Positions 52,903-63,252 are shown, numbered from the stretch's first letter. The stretch is 64,000 nt of DNA from Chryseobacterium sp. (GCF_029240215.1 NZ_JARBTK010000004.1:248001-312000); one strand, 5' to 3'. The notes: generated from the sequence alone by a model not told the origin. Numbers and translations: made by a program.

Positions 52903-53218
52903 CTTATTAATTATTAAAATAGATTAGAATACAAGAATTATACATATGTTAATTAATTAGTGTATTAATGTGTAATTTGAGACCTCCTCTCCCATTAAGA
53001 ATATCATGTTCTGTTGCCAGAAAAGGAATTAAAAAAGTAAACGATTTTGTCATAGGCATCAATTATTTTTAAATTAACTACAAATCTAAACAATTTTTAT
53101 TATTTGGTAATATATTTACTCGTTTTTTTTATAGTAACTACATCAAAAACCCAGTTATGATTATAATATAAAAATCCCCAAGTAAACTTGAGGATTTTTA
53201 GTTGTTAAAAGCAATTTA
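52903..53218. other. Intergenic region between the two T9SS protein genes
   Basis: No gene seen. It is AT-rich, containing the upstream region of the fn3/GEVED gene and the terminator of the metalloprotease gene (53170-53199). Confidence 0.6.
53170..53199 (-). terminator. Terminator after the reprolysin-like protease
   Basis: Arms 53170-53182 and 53187-53199 (one G-U pair) around TAAA, with a T run on the minus strand. Confidence 0.8.
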
Positions 53219-56179
53219 TTATTTCTTGATGAATTTAGAATTGAAACTTTCTTTTCCTTTATCTTCAATAGAAATTACATATGTACCCTTAACTAAAGAG
53301 GTTACATTAATTTTCCCGTCAATAATATTTCCACTATTTGCCAACTGACCTGCTGCACTGTAAATTTTATAAGTTGCTTTGTCAGAAACTTTAGTCACAT
53401 TCAAAATATCACTTACCGGGTTAGGGTAAATCTGAATTCCATTATGATTAATATTCAAGTCATTAGTGCCAAGCGCACTACTTACCACAACATTATAATC
53501 TTCTACTTCGCCATAATTAAATGTTCCGCATCCAGCAAAAGCCGTGCCTAATGAACCTCCTGCATTAGCTGATCCTGCGTAATATAAAATCACTCTCATT
53601 CTTAATGGCTGATCTAAAACCGGATTACCAGGAACGGTAAATGAACCTGTAATTGGTGCTGTTGGTACTGCTACAGGATAATTCAAAACTCTTTCTGAAT
53701 TTTCAAAGACTCCATTTTTATTAAAATCTATGAACACAACAGCTGTATCATAATCAGGATCTGTTACTGTAATTGATAAGTCATATGAAGTGTTTGTAGC
53801 CAAATTAGGCTGAAGAGCAACATTTGCAGTATAACTTGTGTAATTGGATGGTCCTGATGTATTTGTAAATAAAGGAACCGAATTTTTAGATAAAGTTACA
53901 TTAGATATATATTCATATTGCTGCGAATTAACAGCTGAAACAGTACAATATGTTGTAGCCGATGTTGTGAAATTTGTACTTGCAGAGAATGGAGATTGGG
54001 TTCCACATACTGAAGCAACTTGCACTTCATAAACTGAACTTGCCGTCAAACTTGCAAGGTTTACCGTGTTTGTAGAAGATGTTGTTTGTTGCCATGCAGT
54101 ATCAGTAGTTTTTTTATATCTAATTACATAAGATGCCGCCCCCGTTACGGGAGCCCAATTAATAGCAGCTGAATTTGAAGTAACATTAGTAATATTGATA
54201 CCACTTATTGCTGCCCCACATCCTACACTTGTTGTAACATAAACAGATTTTACTGCATAAAAAACATTTCCTATTGCAGAAATTCTTAATTTAATATTTT
54301 GATTATTTAAAGAAGCAGGAAATATAAAATTTTCTGTACCATCATTTGCAGTTGAAGCAAACAACACATTCCAAGTTGTACCATTATCAGTTGTATAATC
54401 TACTTTAACATTTGTCACATTATATGGTGCGACAGAAGTATTTGCTACATCCCACAAAATTGGAGAAGACAAATTACTATATCCGTATTGAAACTGATCA
54501 TTCAATTTAAACGGACCATCAGCTCCTACGTTGATTGTCTGAAGTGCAGACCGAGTCTGCTGTTCCAACGGATTGAGATTATTATCTCTTACTGTAACAG
54601 CAAAACTAGATGATCTTTCTACATTTGAAACTGATTCCCATCCATTATTTGCATTATTTAAAACACCATTTAAAACTGATGATAACTTAGGAAAATATCT
54701 TGTAGGACTTGCTGTTGGAGAAAATGATCTAAATGATGCTCCATAAGTAGTATTCCCTAAATTCGCTGCTGTAATTGGACCTCCTGTGATTGCTCCATTT
54801 ACTACAGCTCCTGCATCATCAAACTCTTCCCAAGTATATGTTAATGGATCATTTTCTAAATCAGTTGCTGAAGCTGTAAGTACAAACGCAGTACCTTTCG
54901 GAATAGTGTAAGTAGGAAGCGCTGCAATTGTTGGAGGATTATTTGTAATTACTGTTTCTACATCACAAGTTTTAGCCGTTAAATTATTCTGAATCTGTAC
55001 AATGCTTGCTACATGAAAATATGGATCAGAATTCATCTGCACATTTGCATTTGTAATACCTGCATATCCCATAATTGTTGATCCTGATCCCGGCTCCATA
55101 TTTACTCCAGATCCCTCAATACTATGAGCAAAAGTGTGATTAGCACCCAATTGATGACCCATTTCGTGAGCTACAAAATCAATATCAAATGTATCCCCTA
55201 CAGGACTTGTACTTTGAGTAAAACCAGAACCTTTCGCAGTAGTAGTTGATGTAGCAGGATTAATACATACACAACCAATACAACCGGCATTTCCGTTATT
55301 ACCCGCTGCATTGAAAACATGGCCAATATCATAATTTGCATTACCAACATTAGCTGTTAATGTCTGTTGCAATTGAACATTCAAATTTCCAGTATACGGA
55401 TCTGTAGCAGCATCTGTATAAATGATATTTGGAAAATTCTGAATATTTAAATGTAAAGCTAAATCCTTTTCAAATACTCCATTTACTCTTGTCATTGTTG
55501 CATTGATGGCAGCAAGTGCTAACGCAACCGTTCCACCATGGAAAGCGGTATACTCTCCAGTAGCTGAAATTGCCAATCTCATCGTTCTGTATTTTTTATC
55601 AGAACTTTTTGCGAAATCTGTAGGTTGATTGTTAAAAGATTGTCCGGCAAGCTTCAGTTGTCCCAATTGATTTACAGATATAGGATCTTCCGATGTGCTA
55701 CAAGTAAAACTTTTACCATTAGGCGTTTCAGATTTTGTATGAACTCCATAAATGGTTTTGTCAGCATTTTGGGCATCAATGAATTCATATTTTCCATCTT
55801 TGATAATCATCGACTGAAAATCATTAGGAGCAACAGAAAATCTTAAAAATTTTGATGGGTCGTCAATACCCACACCAACATAAGATCCCAGATCATATTG
55901 ATTAGCAAGGTCTTTGACCATTACAGGGAAACTGTATACTGCAAATCTCTCTATTTTCCCTCTTAATGTTGGTAATAAAATTTCAACAGATTTTGCATTG
56001 GGTCCCGTCTCTTGAGCATCCTTAAGCTGATTTTTAATTTTATTAAGATCTAACTTATAATGAGATTGTATCTGTGTAGGGTCAATTTGAGACCCTCTCT
56101 TTACTGTAGTGGAAGTCCATTGTCCGAAAGCAGAGACACCAATTACACTACAAAATAAAGTAGTAATGAATTTTTTCAT
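53219..56179 (-). CDS. Reprolysin-like zinc metalloprotease with GEVED, fn3 and T9SS sorting domains
   Basis: 986 residues with a signal peptide (FITTLFCSVIGVSAFGQ). A propeptide covers about 20-190. The catalytic domain carries the zinc site HEMGHQLGANHTFAH near residue 340 and a SGSTIMGYAGI Met-turn just after, as in M12B-like proteases. Then come a Pro/Thr-rich beta domain, one fn3 domain (GAAISGINITNVTSNSAAINW, ending YEVQVASVCG), one GEVED domain (FIDFNKNG, FNYGEVEDYNVV), and the T9SS tail (GIQIYPNPVSDILNVTKVSD). A secreted protease; substrates unknown. Its tail is closely similar to that of the neighbouring fn3/GEVED protein. Confidence 0.92.
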   Translation of the reverse strand: MKKFITTLFCSVIGVSAFGQWTSTTVKRGSQIDPTQIQSHYKLDLNKIKNQLKDAQETGPNAKSVEILLPTLRGKIERFAVYSFPVMVKDLANQYDLGSYVGVGIDDPSKFLRFSVAPNDFQSMIIKDGKYEFIDAQNADKTIYGVHTKSETPNGKSFTCSTSEDPISVNQLGQLKLAGQSFNNQPTDFAKSSDKKYRTMRLAISATGEYTAFHGGTVALALAAINATMTRVNGVFEKDLALHLNIQNFPNIIYTDAATDPYTGNLNVQLQQTLTANVGNANYDIGHVFNAAGNNGNAGCIGCVCINPATSTTTAKGSGFTQSTSPVGDTFDIDFVAHEMGHQLGANHTFAHSIEGSGVNMEPGSGSTIMGYAGITNANVQMNSDPYFHVASIVQIQNNLTAKTCDVETVITNNPPTIAALPTYTIPKGTAFVLTASATDLENDPLTYTWEEFDDAGAVVNGAITGGPITAANLGNTTYGASFRSFSPTASPTRYFPKLSSVLNGVLNNANNGWESVSNVERSSSFAVTVRDNNLNPLEQQTRSALQTINVGADGPFKLNDQFQYGYSNLSSPILWDVANTSVAPYNVTNVKVDYTTDNGTTWNVLFASTANDGTENFIFPASLNNQNIKLRISAIGNVFYAVKSVYVTTSVGCGAAISGINITNVTSNSAAINWAPVTGAASYVIRYKKTTDTAWQQTTSSTNTVNLASLTASSVYEVQVASVCGTQSPFSASTNFTTSATTYCTVSAVNSQQYEYISNVTLSKNSVPLFTNTSGPSNYTSYTANVALQPNLATNTSYDLSITVTDPDYDTAVVFIDFNKNGVFENSERVLNYPVAVPTAPITGSFTVPGNPVLDQPLRMRVILYYAGSANAGGSLGTAFAGCGTFNYGEVEDYNVVVSSALGTNDLNINHNGIQIYPNPVSDILNVTKVSDKATYKIYSAAGQLANSGNIIDGKINVTSLVKGTYVISIEDKGKESFNSKFIKK

Positions 56180-56405
56180 AAAATGAATTATTATTAATTT
56201 TCAAATATACTGCTTTTAAATTACTACATATACATAAATATACTAGTAATTATGTTAAAATCACAAAATAAAAATTATAATATTTTTCAAATTATCTTAT
56301 AATATTGCAATCTCTTACATTATATATTGATCTATATATAGTTTGCAAGAGAAAAACAACTTATTCTTATATATTAACTATCGGACCTAATATAATTGAA
56401 TATTT

Positions 56406-57065
56406 TTAAAACTTATACGCAATATTCCAAGAAAATCCCATCAAAAATTTAGAAGAACTTCTTCCAAAACCGGGAACGATCATAGGAACAACTTCATCCT
56501 GTTTTGAAGTTACCATCAAATATCTTGGCTGCATATTTACGTCAATGAAAAAATTGGATTCAAAAAGCTGAACTCTTCCACCAATTGTTCCTTCAAGCCA
56601 AAAAGATGACTGTGATGATGCCGGCAAAGAAATAGATGAACTACTTCCACCAAAACCACGAATCGGAATTGCAAAATATTCCTGATTATAAAATGAACCT
56701 CCTATTTTTGCTCCTCCATAGAAACCATTGAATTCATTTTCGCGGTCTTTTGCCAACATATAAAATGCTCCAATTTTGAAAAAAGGACCGTTCGCAGTTG
56801 CATCGTAGCCATTTTTTTGATAAATATTTTTCTCAAATCCTGCTTCCACAATTCCGTGGATGTTGTCTTTTATTTTTGATGAAACAAAACCCTGAAATAA
56901 CTGTCTGTCTGAGAAAAATGAAACACCCGTATTCAAAACATCAACACCAACCATAAAGTTGGGTTCATATTTCCATTTTTCTTTTACGGCTTCCTTCTTT
57001 TCCTGTGCAGAAAACAGCAGTCCCAAAAGACTAAAAAACGAGGTAAAGATTAGTTTTTTCTTCAT
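56406..57065 (-). CDS. DUF6048-like outer-membrane beta-barrel protein
   Basis: 219 residues with a signal peptide (LIFTSFFSLLGLLFSAQ). The mature part alternates short strands typical of a small barrel (NFMVGVDVLNTGVSFFSD, FFKIGAFYMLAKD, GFYGGAKIGGSFYN) and ends in FLMGFSWNIAYKF, an outer-membrane-protein terminal strand with final Phe. Adjacent to DUF6452 and near rlmD, it fits DUF6048. It overlaps the upstream gene by 35 bases. Role unknown. Confidence 0.75.
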   Translation of the reverse strand: MKKKLIFTSFFSLLGLLFSAQEKKEAVKEKWKYEPNFMVGVDVLNTGVSFFSDRQLFQGFVSSKIKDNIHGIVEAGFEKNIYQKNGYDATANGPFFKIGAFYMLAKDRENEFNGFYGGAKIGGSFYNQEYFAIPIRGFGGSSSSISLPASSQSSFWLEGTIGGRVQLFESNFFIDVNMQPRYLMVTSKQDEVVPMIVPGFGRSSSKFLMGFSWNIAYKF

Positions 57066-57495
57066 TTTGAATAAAGTTTTGTCCAGATTCTATTTTTACG
57101 ACAGGAGTTGCTTTTAATAATTGTCCGCTTACATTTTCGTAATTTAGCTTAGCTCCGCAACCTGGTGAAACGTAAATTGATTTTGTGGTGTAATTTATAC
57201 GCACTTTTGATGAATCTCCTTTTCTCTGGGTTTTCACAAATAATTCGGTGTAAGGAGAATCATCAACACGAAGCGGAATTAAGATTGAATCTGCATTTCT
57301 GCTCCATCCAAGATCAACAGTTCTCACTCCGTAATCAACATATACTTTCACGGAATCTAATGTTGTGATCTTGTCTGCGTTTTTAAACATGATTTTCATT
57401 CTCGGCGTGCCTTCTCCGCTTTCACAGATGTCGTCGTCTCCACCACAGGAAATCATTATAAGTGATAATATAAGAAATGACAGTAATCTTTTCAT
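57031..57495 (-). CDS. DUF6452-like lipoprotein
   Basis: 154 residues. Lipoprotein signal MKRLLSFLILSLIMISC with the lipid Cys at 17, followed by GGDDDIC. A single beta-sandwich-like domain follows (TPRMKIMFKNADK; LDSVKVYVDYGVRTVDLG; DSILIPLRVDDSPYTELFV), with a conserved Cys in VSPGCGAKLNYEN. Position between a barrel protein and a protease near rlmD matches DUF6452. Its 3' end overlaps the DUF6048-like gene by 35 bases. Role unknown. Confidence 0.78.
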   Translation of the reverse strand: MKRLLSFLILSLIMISCGGDDDICESGEGTPRMKIMFKNADKITTLDSVKVYVDYGVRTVDLGWSRNADSILIPLRVDDSPYTELFVKTQRKGDSSKVRINYTTKSIYVSPGCGAKLNYENVSGQLLKATPVVKIESGQNFIQNEEKTNLYLVF

Positions 57496-57502
57496 TTTTA
57501 AA

Positions 57503-59983
57503 TTATTTTGGATCTAAAGCCTTTTCAATACGGAAAACCAAATCTTCATAATGATATTTATTCACCAAATCTGAAGCTGGTTTTGCTGAAAGTTCTTTTT
57601 TGATTGTATTTAAATTTCCTCTTATCAAAGCAGAAACATCAGATTTGTCTGAGGATTTATTATCAACGAGTTTTATTAAAGAATCGATATAATTTCTCTG
57701 AAGATTTCTTCCGTAAATATCTGCATTTTCATTTTTAAGAATTGAAGTATTTAAATCTGCAAGCAATTCAATCACAGAATAAGTATTCGGCTCAACGGCT
57801 TCCATCTGATACATATTCTGCAAAACCATCGGACTTAAAATTCTTCCCAAAACACCATTCTGAATTTCTTCAATTGTCTTCACAGGAGTTTTTCCTGTTT
57901 TCTCAAAAATATCTTTTTTGATTAGCCATTGAGGAGTTGTGAAAATATTTTCATTTAAAAATTTCATAGCTTCTTTCTGATCTTTTTTAGCTACAACTTC
58001 ATAAACTGCTCCAGATTGCTCAGCAGTTTTCGGAGTTTCCATTTGTCCGCCGATATATTTTGAGACGTGTCCCAAATATCTTCTGAACTGTGTTGTCACC
58101 TGATCGTACATCATATCAAGATTTGCGTAATCTTCGTTTGGAGTTTTCGTCCATTTTTCTAAATTATCAACAATTCTTTGCAGATTTTTGATTCCGTATG
58201 TACTTGCAATCATTGCATTATCACCCACTTGCTCACTTTGTGATCTTGGATCTAAAGGATTGGATTCTGTACCAAACCAAAGTCTTTCATTCTTAAGATT
58301 TTTAATTACCCACTGATTCAGGTATTCTTTTTCTGCATCCGGAGTTTTAAATTGATTAAATCTTTTATAGCCCCACTCAATTGCCCAATCATCGTAGTCT
58401 CCGATTCTCGGGAAAATTCCGGCATCACCGATATTGTCTTCCGGTTGTGCAACATAATTAAATCTTGCATAATCCATAATTGAAGGAGTATGACCGTTCT
58501 TTTCCAGCCATTTTTTATCTCTCAATTTTTCAACAGGAACCGTCGAACTTGAACCATAGTTATGTCTCAAACCTAAAGTATGTCCAACTTCATGAGAAGA
58601 CACAAAACGGATCAACTCACCCATTAATTTATCTTCAAATTCAATTTTTCTCGCTCTCGGATCATTTGGCGAAGCCTGTACAAAATACCAGTTTCTCAAC
58701 AGCAACATCACATTATGATACCAGTTGATATGACTTTCCAGAATTTCACCTGTTCTTGGATCTGCAATTGAAGGACCTGAAGCATTCGGAACATCTGAAG
58801 GCTTGTAAACAATCGCCGAAAATCTTGCATCTTCCAAACTCCACTCTGTATCTACTTTCGGATCGGGAACTTTTGCAACAATTGCATTTTTGAAACCGGC
58901 TTTTTCAAAAGCTTTCTGCCAATCATTTACTCCCTGTATTAAATAAGGAACCCATTTTTTCGGAGTTGCAGGATCAATGTAAAATACAATCGGTTTTGCA
59001 GGTTCTACCAATTCTCCTCTATTGTATTTTTCCAAATCCTGGGGTTTTGGCTCAAGACGCCATCTTTTAACTAAAGAAATTCTTTTTACGCCTTGAGGAT
59101 CAAGATCAAAATCTGTGTATCCAACCGTAAAATATCCAACTCTCGGATCAAAATATCTCGACTGCATTTTATTTTCCGGAAGAAGAACAAATGAAGAGTT
59201 AATTTCTACTGTATAATTTCCACTGATTTTCGGAGCCGGTCGCCCCGGAATAGCCGGAGTCGCAGGAGTTCCTAAAGTTCTTGCAAAAGTTTTAGTGGTA
59301 TTGATTTCAATATTTGTCGGGAAAGATTTAACAAAATTCACAAATGACATATCTTTCTGAAAAACTCCGACTCTGTAAGAATCTTTAGACCAAACAGAAA
59401 AAGAAGTCAGTTCGTTATCAGTATTTAAAACATCAGTTACTTCAATAACAGACGAGTTTTTCTTAATTCCGTAAGCTTTTACATCAAAAGATTTTATAAT
59501 AGACTGCACATTGTTTCTCGTTACCGAATTGTACATATCTGAAGTAGAATCTTTTGCATAATCAACATGGGAAATTGATCTTAAAAGAATTTTATCTTTT
59601 GGACCTTTTTCAAAAGCAATTACTTGCTGCCCGATCTGATCTCCTGCATAACCTGAAGTTCCGGAACGCATTCCCGCAGCAGCTTTCGTTAATCTTGTCA
59701 CCAATAGAAATTCTTTTTTCAACATAGAATCCGGAATTTCAAAATAATATTTGTCGTCTACTTTATGAACTGTAAAAACCCCTTGATCAGAAACCGCTTT
59801 ATCGGTAATGATTTCTTTAAAAGGTTTGATCAGGCTTTTCTTTTTATCGTCTTTTTTTACTTTTGCAGTATCTGTTTTTGCAGCAACAGAATCTTTAGGT
59901 TTTTCTTGCGAAAATAAGTTTTGTTGGCAGAAAACTAAAGCTGCTAATAAGAAGAATGCTTTACAGTTCTTTATCATATTCAA
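57503..59983 (-). CDS. Zinc-dependent metalloprotease (DUF5117/DUF5118 type)
   Basis: 826 residues with a signal peptide (FFLLAALVFCQQNLFSQ). The DUF5118-like start has LIKPFKEIITDKAVSDQGVF. A DUF5117-like middle follows (KKEFLLVTRLTKAA; RYFDPRVGYFTVGYTDFD). The gluzincin/metzincin-like catalytic site is SSHEVGHTLGLRHNYGSS (about 458-475), and SIMDYARFNYVAQPED after it supplies a Met-turn-like segment. It is periplasmic or surface-located in Bacteroidota. It lies 7 bases upstream of DUF6452, so it may lead that small operon. Confidence 0.88.
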   Translation of the reverse strand: MNMIKNCKAFFLLAALVFCQQNLFSQEKPKDSVAAKTDTAKVKKDDKKKSLIKPFKEIITDKAVSDQGVFTVHKVDDKYYFEIPDSMLKKEFLLVTRLTKAAAGMRSGTSGYAGDQIGQQVIAFEKGPKDKILLRSISHVDYAKDSTSDMYNSVTRNNVQSIIKSFDVKAYGIKKNSSVIEVTDVLNTDNELTSFSVWSKDSYRVGVFQKDMSFVNFVKSFPTNIEINTTKTFARTLGTPATPAIPGRPAPKISGNYTVEINSSFVLLPENKMQSRYFDPRVGYFTVGYTDFDLDPQGVKRISLVKRWRLEPKPQDLEKYNRGELVEPAKPIVFYIDPATPKKWVPYLIQGVNDWQKAFEKAGFKNAIVAKVPDPKVDTEWSLEDARFSAIVYKPSDVPNASGPSIADPRTGEILESHINWYHNVMLLLRNWYFVQASPNDPRARKIEFEDKLMGELIRFVSSHEVGHTLGLRHNYGSSSTVPVEKLRDKKWLEKNGHTPSIMDYARFNYVAQPEDNIGDAGIFPRIGDYDDWAIEWGYKRFNQFKTPDAEKEYLNQWVIKNLKNERLWFGTESNPLDPRSQSEQVGDNAMIASTYGIKNLQRIVDNLEKWTKTPNEDYANLDMMYDQVTTQFRRYLGHVSKYIGGQMETPKTAEQSGAVYEVVAKKDQKEAMKFLNENIFTTPQWLIKKDIFEKTGKTPVKTIEEIQNGVLGRILSPMVLQNMYQMEAVEPNTYSVIELLADLNTSILKNENADIYGRNLQRNYIDSLIKLVDNKSSDKSDVSALIRGNLNTIKKELSAKPASDLVNKYHYEDLVFRIEKALDPK

Positions 59984-60018
59984 TAATATTTTGATTTTAT
60001 CTATTCAAATTTAAATAA

Positions 60019-61425
60019 TTATTTTTTCACCAATAACGCAATATTTTCTACATGATGAGTTTGTGGGAACATATCAACAGGTAAAATTTTCACCAAAGTA
60101 TAGTGATCTTTCATTAAGGCTAAATCTCTTGCCTGAGTTGCCGAATTACAGCTTACATAAACTACTTTTTCAGGGGCTAGTTTTAAAATTTGCTCCACTA
60201 CTTTTTGGTGCATTCCATCTCTTGGCGGGTCGGTGATTAATACATCTGCTTTCGGATGATTTTCCATAAATTCATCATTGAAGACATTTTTCATATCTCC
60301 ACAATAGAATGTTGTGTTGGTCAAACCGTTTAATTCAGCATGTTCAATTGCAGCATCGATTGCTTCCTGCACAGATTCAATTCCGATGACGTGTTTTGCG
60401 TTTCTCGCAACATATTGTGCAATCGTTCCGGTTCCTGTATATAAATCGTAAACTATTTCATCACCTTTCAAATCAGCAAATTCAAGAGTTTTTCTATATA
60501 ATTCTAAAGCCTGTTTGTAATTGGTCTGAAAGAAAGATTTTGGACCTATTTTAAATTTAAGACCATCCATTTCTTCCATTAAAAATCCTTCACCGAAATA
60601 AGTTTCTACATTCAAATCGTAGATAGAATCATTCTGTTTTGGATTGATTGCGTAAACCAAAGTTTTGATTTGAGGGAATAACTCTAGTAAATAATCAAAA
60701 AGTTTCGTTCTGTTTGCTTTTTCTTCCCTGTACAACTGAAATAAAACCATCCACTCTCCTTTCGAGTTTTGTCTCATCATTAAAGTTCTCAGAAAACCTT
60801 TCTGCTCTCTAACATCGAAAAAGTCTAAGCCATTTTCAATTCCAAAATTTCGAACTGCCAAACGAATTGCGTTCGAGGGATCTTCCTGCAACCAACATTC
60901 TTTTAAGTCAAGAATTTTGCTCCACATTCCCGGAATGTGAAAACCAAGAGCGTCTCTGCTTCCGTAGTTTTCCTCAGAACTAATCTCGTACTGAGTCAGC
61001 CATCTTGCATTGGAGAAAGAAAATTCCATCTTGTTTCTGTAGAAATATTGTTCTTCTGCACCTAAAATCGGAACAGTTTCAAAATCATCAATCCCACCGA
61101 TTCTTTTAATATTATTGTAAACTTCTTCCTGTTTAAAATCAAGTTGTTTCTCGTAGCTCATATTCTGCCACTTACAACCTCCGCAAGTCCCAAAATGAAT
61201 ACATTTCGGTTCTACTCTGAACGGCGATTTCTCAACAATCTCTTTTACATCAGCCTCAAAATATTTTGATTTTGACTTTTTCACTCTTGCATTCACTACA
61301 TCTCCCGGAATAGCTCCCGAAACCAAAACGGTTTTTCCTTCTTCAGTTTTTCCGATCGCAACACCTTTTGCACCTGCGGCAAACAATTTTATATTTTCAA
61401 GAATGACATCTTTCTTCTTTCTCAT
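60019..61425 (-). CDS. rlmD: 23S rRNA (uracil-5-)-methyltransferase RlmD type
   Basis: 468 residues. The N-terminal TRAM domain (about 1-60; KGVAIGKTEEGKTVLVSGAIPGD) is followed by four Cys that bind a 4Fe-4S cluster (CIHFGTCGGCKWQ and the later Cys of LKECWLQED). The SAM-binding motif is VYDLYTGTGTIAQYVA, DPPRDGMHQKVVEQIL follows, and the catalytic Cys is in VYVSCNSATQARDL. It forms m5U in 23S rRNA (U1939 in E. coli numbering). Which of the RlmD/RlmC/RumA substrates it uses is inferred. Confidence 0.92.
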   Translation of the reverse strand: MRKKKDVILENIKLFAAGAKGVAIGKTEEGKTVLVSGAIPGDVVNARVKKSKSKYFEADVKEIVEKSPFRVEPKCIHFGTCGGCKWQNMSYEKQLDFKQEEVYNNIKRIGGIDDFETVPILGAEEQYFYRNKMEFSFSNARWLTQYEISSEENYGSRDALGFHIPGMWSKILDLKECWLQEDPSNAIRLAVRNFGIENGLDFFDVREQKGFLRTLMMRQNSKGEWMVLFQLYREEKANRTKLFDYLLELFPQIKTLVYAINPKQNDSIYDLNVETYFGEGFLMEEMDGLKFKIGPKSFFQTNYKQALELYRKTLEFADLKGDEIVYDLYTGTGTIAQYVARNAKHVIGIESVQEAIDAAIEHAELNGLTNTTFYCGDMKNVFNDEFMENHPKADVLITDPPRDGMHQKVVEQILKLAPEKVVYVSCNSATQARDLALMKDHYTLVKILPVDMFPQTHHVENIALLVKK

Positions 61426-61533
61426 AACAATTTCTATCGCTACGGAGTCAACTTTCTATTTTCAGCTCCGTAAATTTTCTATTTTTTCTATAAACTGATT
61501 CACCATTCGGTTTCACATTGCAAAAATACAATA

Positions 61534-61565
61534 AAAAAAACCTTATCCGAAGACAAGGTTTTTTT
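61534..61565 (-). terminator. Terminator after the TlpA-like gene
   Basis: Arms 61534-61547 and 61552-61565 (one G-U pair), 4-base loop, with a long T run on the minus strand. Confidence 0.85.
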
Positions 61566-61582
61566 CTATTGTATAAGTTTTA

Positions 61583-63115
61583 TTATTTTGTCTGAGCCGG
61601 TTGCTGAGGAGCACCTTCCACTGGAGGAGCGGGCTGCATATTCATTTGTGGCATCATTTGCTGCTGAGGAGCAACTTTAGGAGCAGAAAGACCTGTTTGT
61701 TTGTCTAAAACAGTAATCAAGTCTGCATCACCTAAATTAACAAAAGACCTGCTTGCAACTTTACCGTTTTTATCTACTACAATGAAGTTTGGCAATTTGA
61801 ATCCGTACACTCCGTATTTTTTAGCGATATCAGAATTAAGACCTCCTTCTGCATAAACATTAGTTCCTTGAATTCCCTTCAACATTGCATTGCTGGTTTT
61901 CGTAAATTGATCTTTGGTATCATCAAGGTTTACGAAAACGAAATTCATTTTAGATTTATAGAAATTCACCACTTCTTTCAATACAGGAACTGTACCTTCA
62001 GCAATGTAAGGATTCCAAGATGCATAAAAAACTAATACATAAGGCTTTCCTTTGTTATCACTTAATTTATAAGCTGAACCATCTGCTTTTACTAATGAAG
62101 CTTCTGGAGCGTCATCACCGATCTTAAATCCGTTGATTGTAAACTGCATCTTTTTGATATCAGCTTTGATTCCTGCATCTTTAATATCTTCTTCGATAAT
62201 TTTTTTGATCTTATCAGTCGTTTTAGCTGGAGTTTGTGGATGAATATCGGATTGCGCCATTACAAATGCCAATAGATAATCTTTCGTAATTTGAGAAACC
62301 TCTTTTTGAGACTTCAAGAAATCATTAAACAATTCTGAAGTTGTAATATCTGTTTTTCCTTTGCTTTTTGCTTCAGCAAATTTTTGGAAATCAGGGCTCA
62401 TTTTTGTTAAAAGATACTGTCTGTAGAAAGGGCTTGTTTTCACCATTTCGTCATTGTTTTCTTTTAATTTGTTCTCATAATCTGTAAATACCTTTCCTGG
62501 TTTGAAAGAAGGGTTTCCAGACATTTGCTTTTTCGTCATTTCATAATTAACCATAAGATTAAGAATTGCCGTTTTAGCATCTGTTCTTTTCCACTCTACT
62601 ACTTCTTTACCCGGATTGTATTTTTTTACATTCTCATCGATATTTTTATTGATATCAGCTTCAATCTTCTGCATTCCTTTTACATACTTCGCTTCGTCAC
62701 CTGCCATCAATTCCTGAATATTCAACCCCTGACCGTAAGTTGAAAGAAATTTCTGACTAGCCTGGAAGAAATCATTATCATTTTTAGCATCACCTGTTAC
62801 AACATATTCGTTCGGAAATGTAGCTGCACTTCCTGAGATGTTTACAGACTGACCGCCTTTAAGGAAGATTAGGTTTTGTTTTCCTGCATAGTTGATGACA
62901 TACATTCCGTTTTTAGGAGCTTCAAAAGTTCCTGCGAAATTTCCGTCCTTATCAAGACCCATGTTAATCAATGGCAAAGTAGCCACACCTGAAGCTTCTA
63001 CAAATTCTACTCTTTCTAGAGGAGCACTTCCTGCAATTTTTCCTTTTACTTCAACTTTTTTTGAACAAGACATTACAAATATTGCAATGACAAACAACAA
63101 AAGATATTTTTTCAT
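61583..63115 (-). CDS. TlpA-like thioredoxin-fold lipoprotein lacking the CXXC motif
   Basis: 510 residues. Lipoprotein signal LLLFVIAIFVMSC with the lipid Cys at 17. An N-terminal DUF4369-like beta domain covers about 20-130 (VEVKGKIAGSAPLERVEFVE; GMYVINYAGKQNL), followed by a long helical linker. The thioredoxin-like domain starts near 340 (GDDAPEASLVKADGS). Its active-site segment reads FYASWNPYIAEGTVPVL, where family members have W-C-x-x-C, so both redox Cys are missing. The C terminus is Pro/Gln/Met-rich (APQQQMMPQMNMQPAPP). It is likely a binding or scaffold protein rather than a disulfide reductase. Confidence 0.88.
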   Translation of the reverse strand: MKKYLLLFVIAIFVMSCSKKVEVKGKIAGSAPLERVEFVEASGVATLPLINMGLDKDGNFAGTFEAPKNGMYVINYAGKQNLIFLKGGQSVNISGSAATFPNEYVVTGDAKNDNDFFQASQKFLSTYGQGLNIQELMAGDEAKYVKGMQKIEADINKNIDENVKKYNPGKEVVEWKRTDAKTAILNLMVNYEMTKKQMSGNPSFKPGKVFTDYENKLKENNDEMVKTSPFYRQYLLTKMSPDFQKFAEAKSKGKTDITTSELFNDFLKSQKEVSQITKDYLLAFVMAQSDIHPQTPAKTTDKIKKIIEEDIKDAGIKADIKKMQFTINGFKIGDDAPEASLVKADGSAYKLSDNKGKPYVLVFYASWNPYIAEGTVPVLKEVVNFYKSKMNFVFVNLDDTKDQFTKTSNAMLKGIQGTNVYAEGGLNSDIAKKYGVYGFKLPNFIVVDKNGKVASRSFVNLGDADLITVLDKQTGLSAPKVAPQQQMMPQMNMQPAPPVEGAPQQPAQTK

Positions 63116-63252
63116 TTTTGATTTTCTAATTAGGCAAAAATAAGTTTTTCAATAAACTTACTGCTATTTAATAATTGATTTTATGAAAGATTTAACTAAA
63201 AATTTCGCCTTCATTGAAGAAGACGAAATCTTAAATATATTTTTTGAACACA

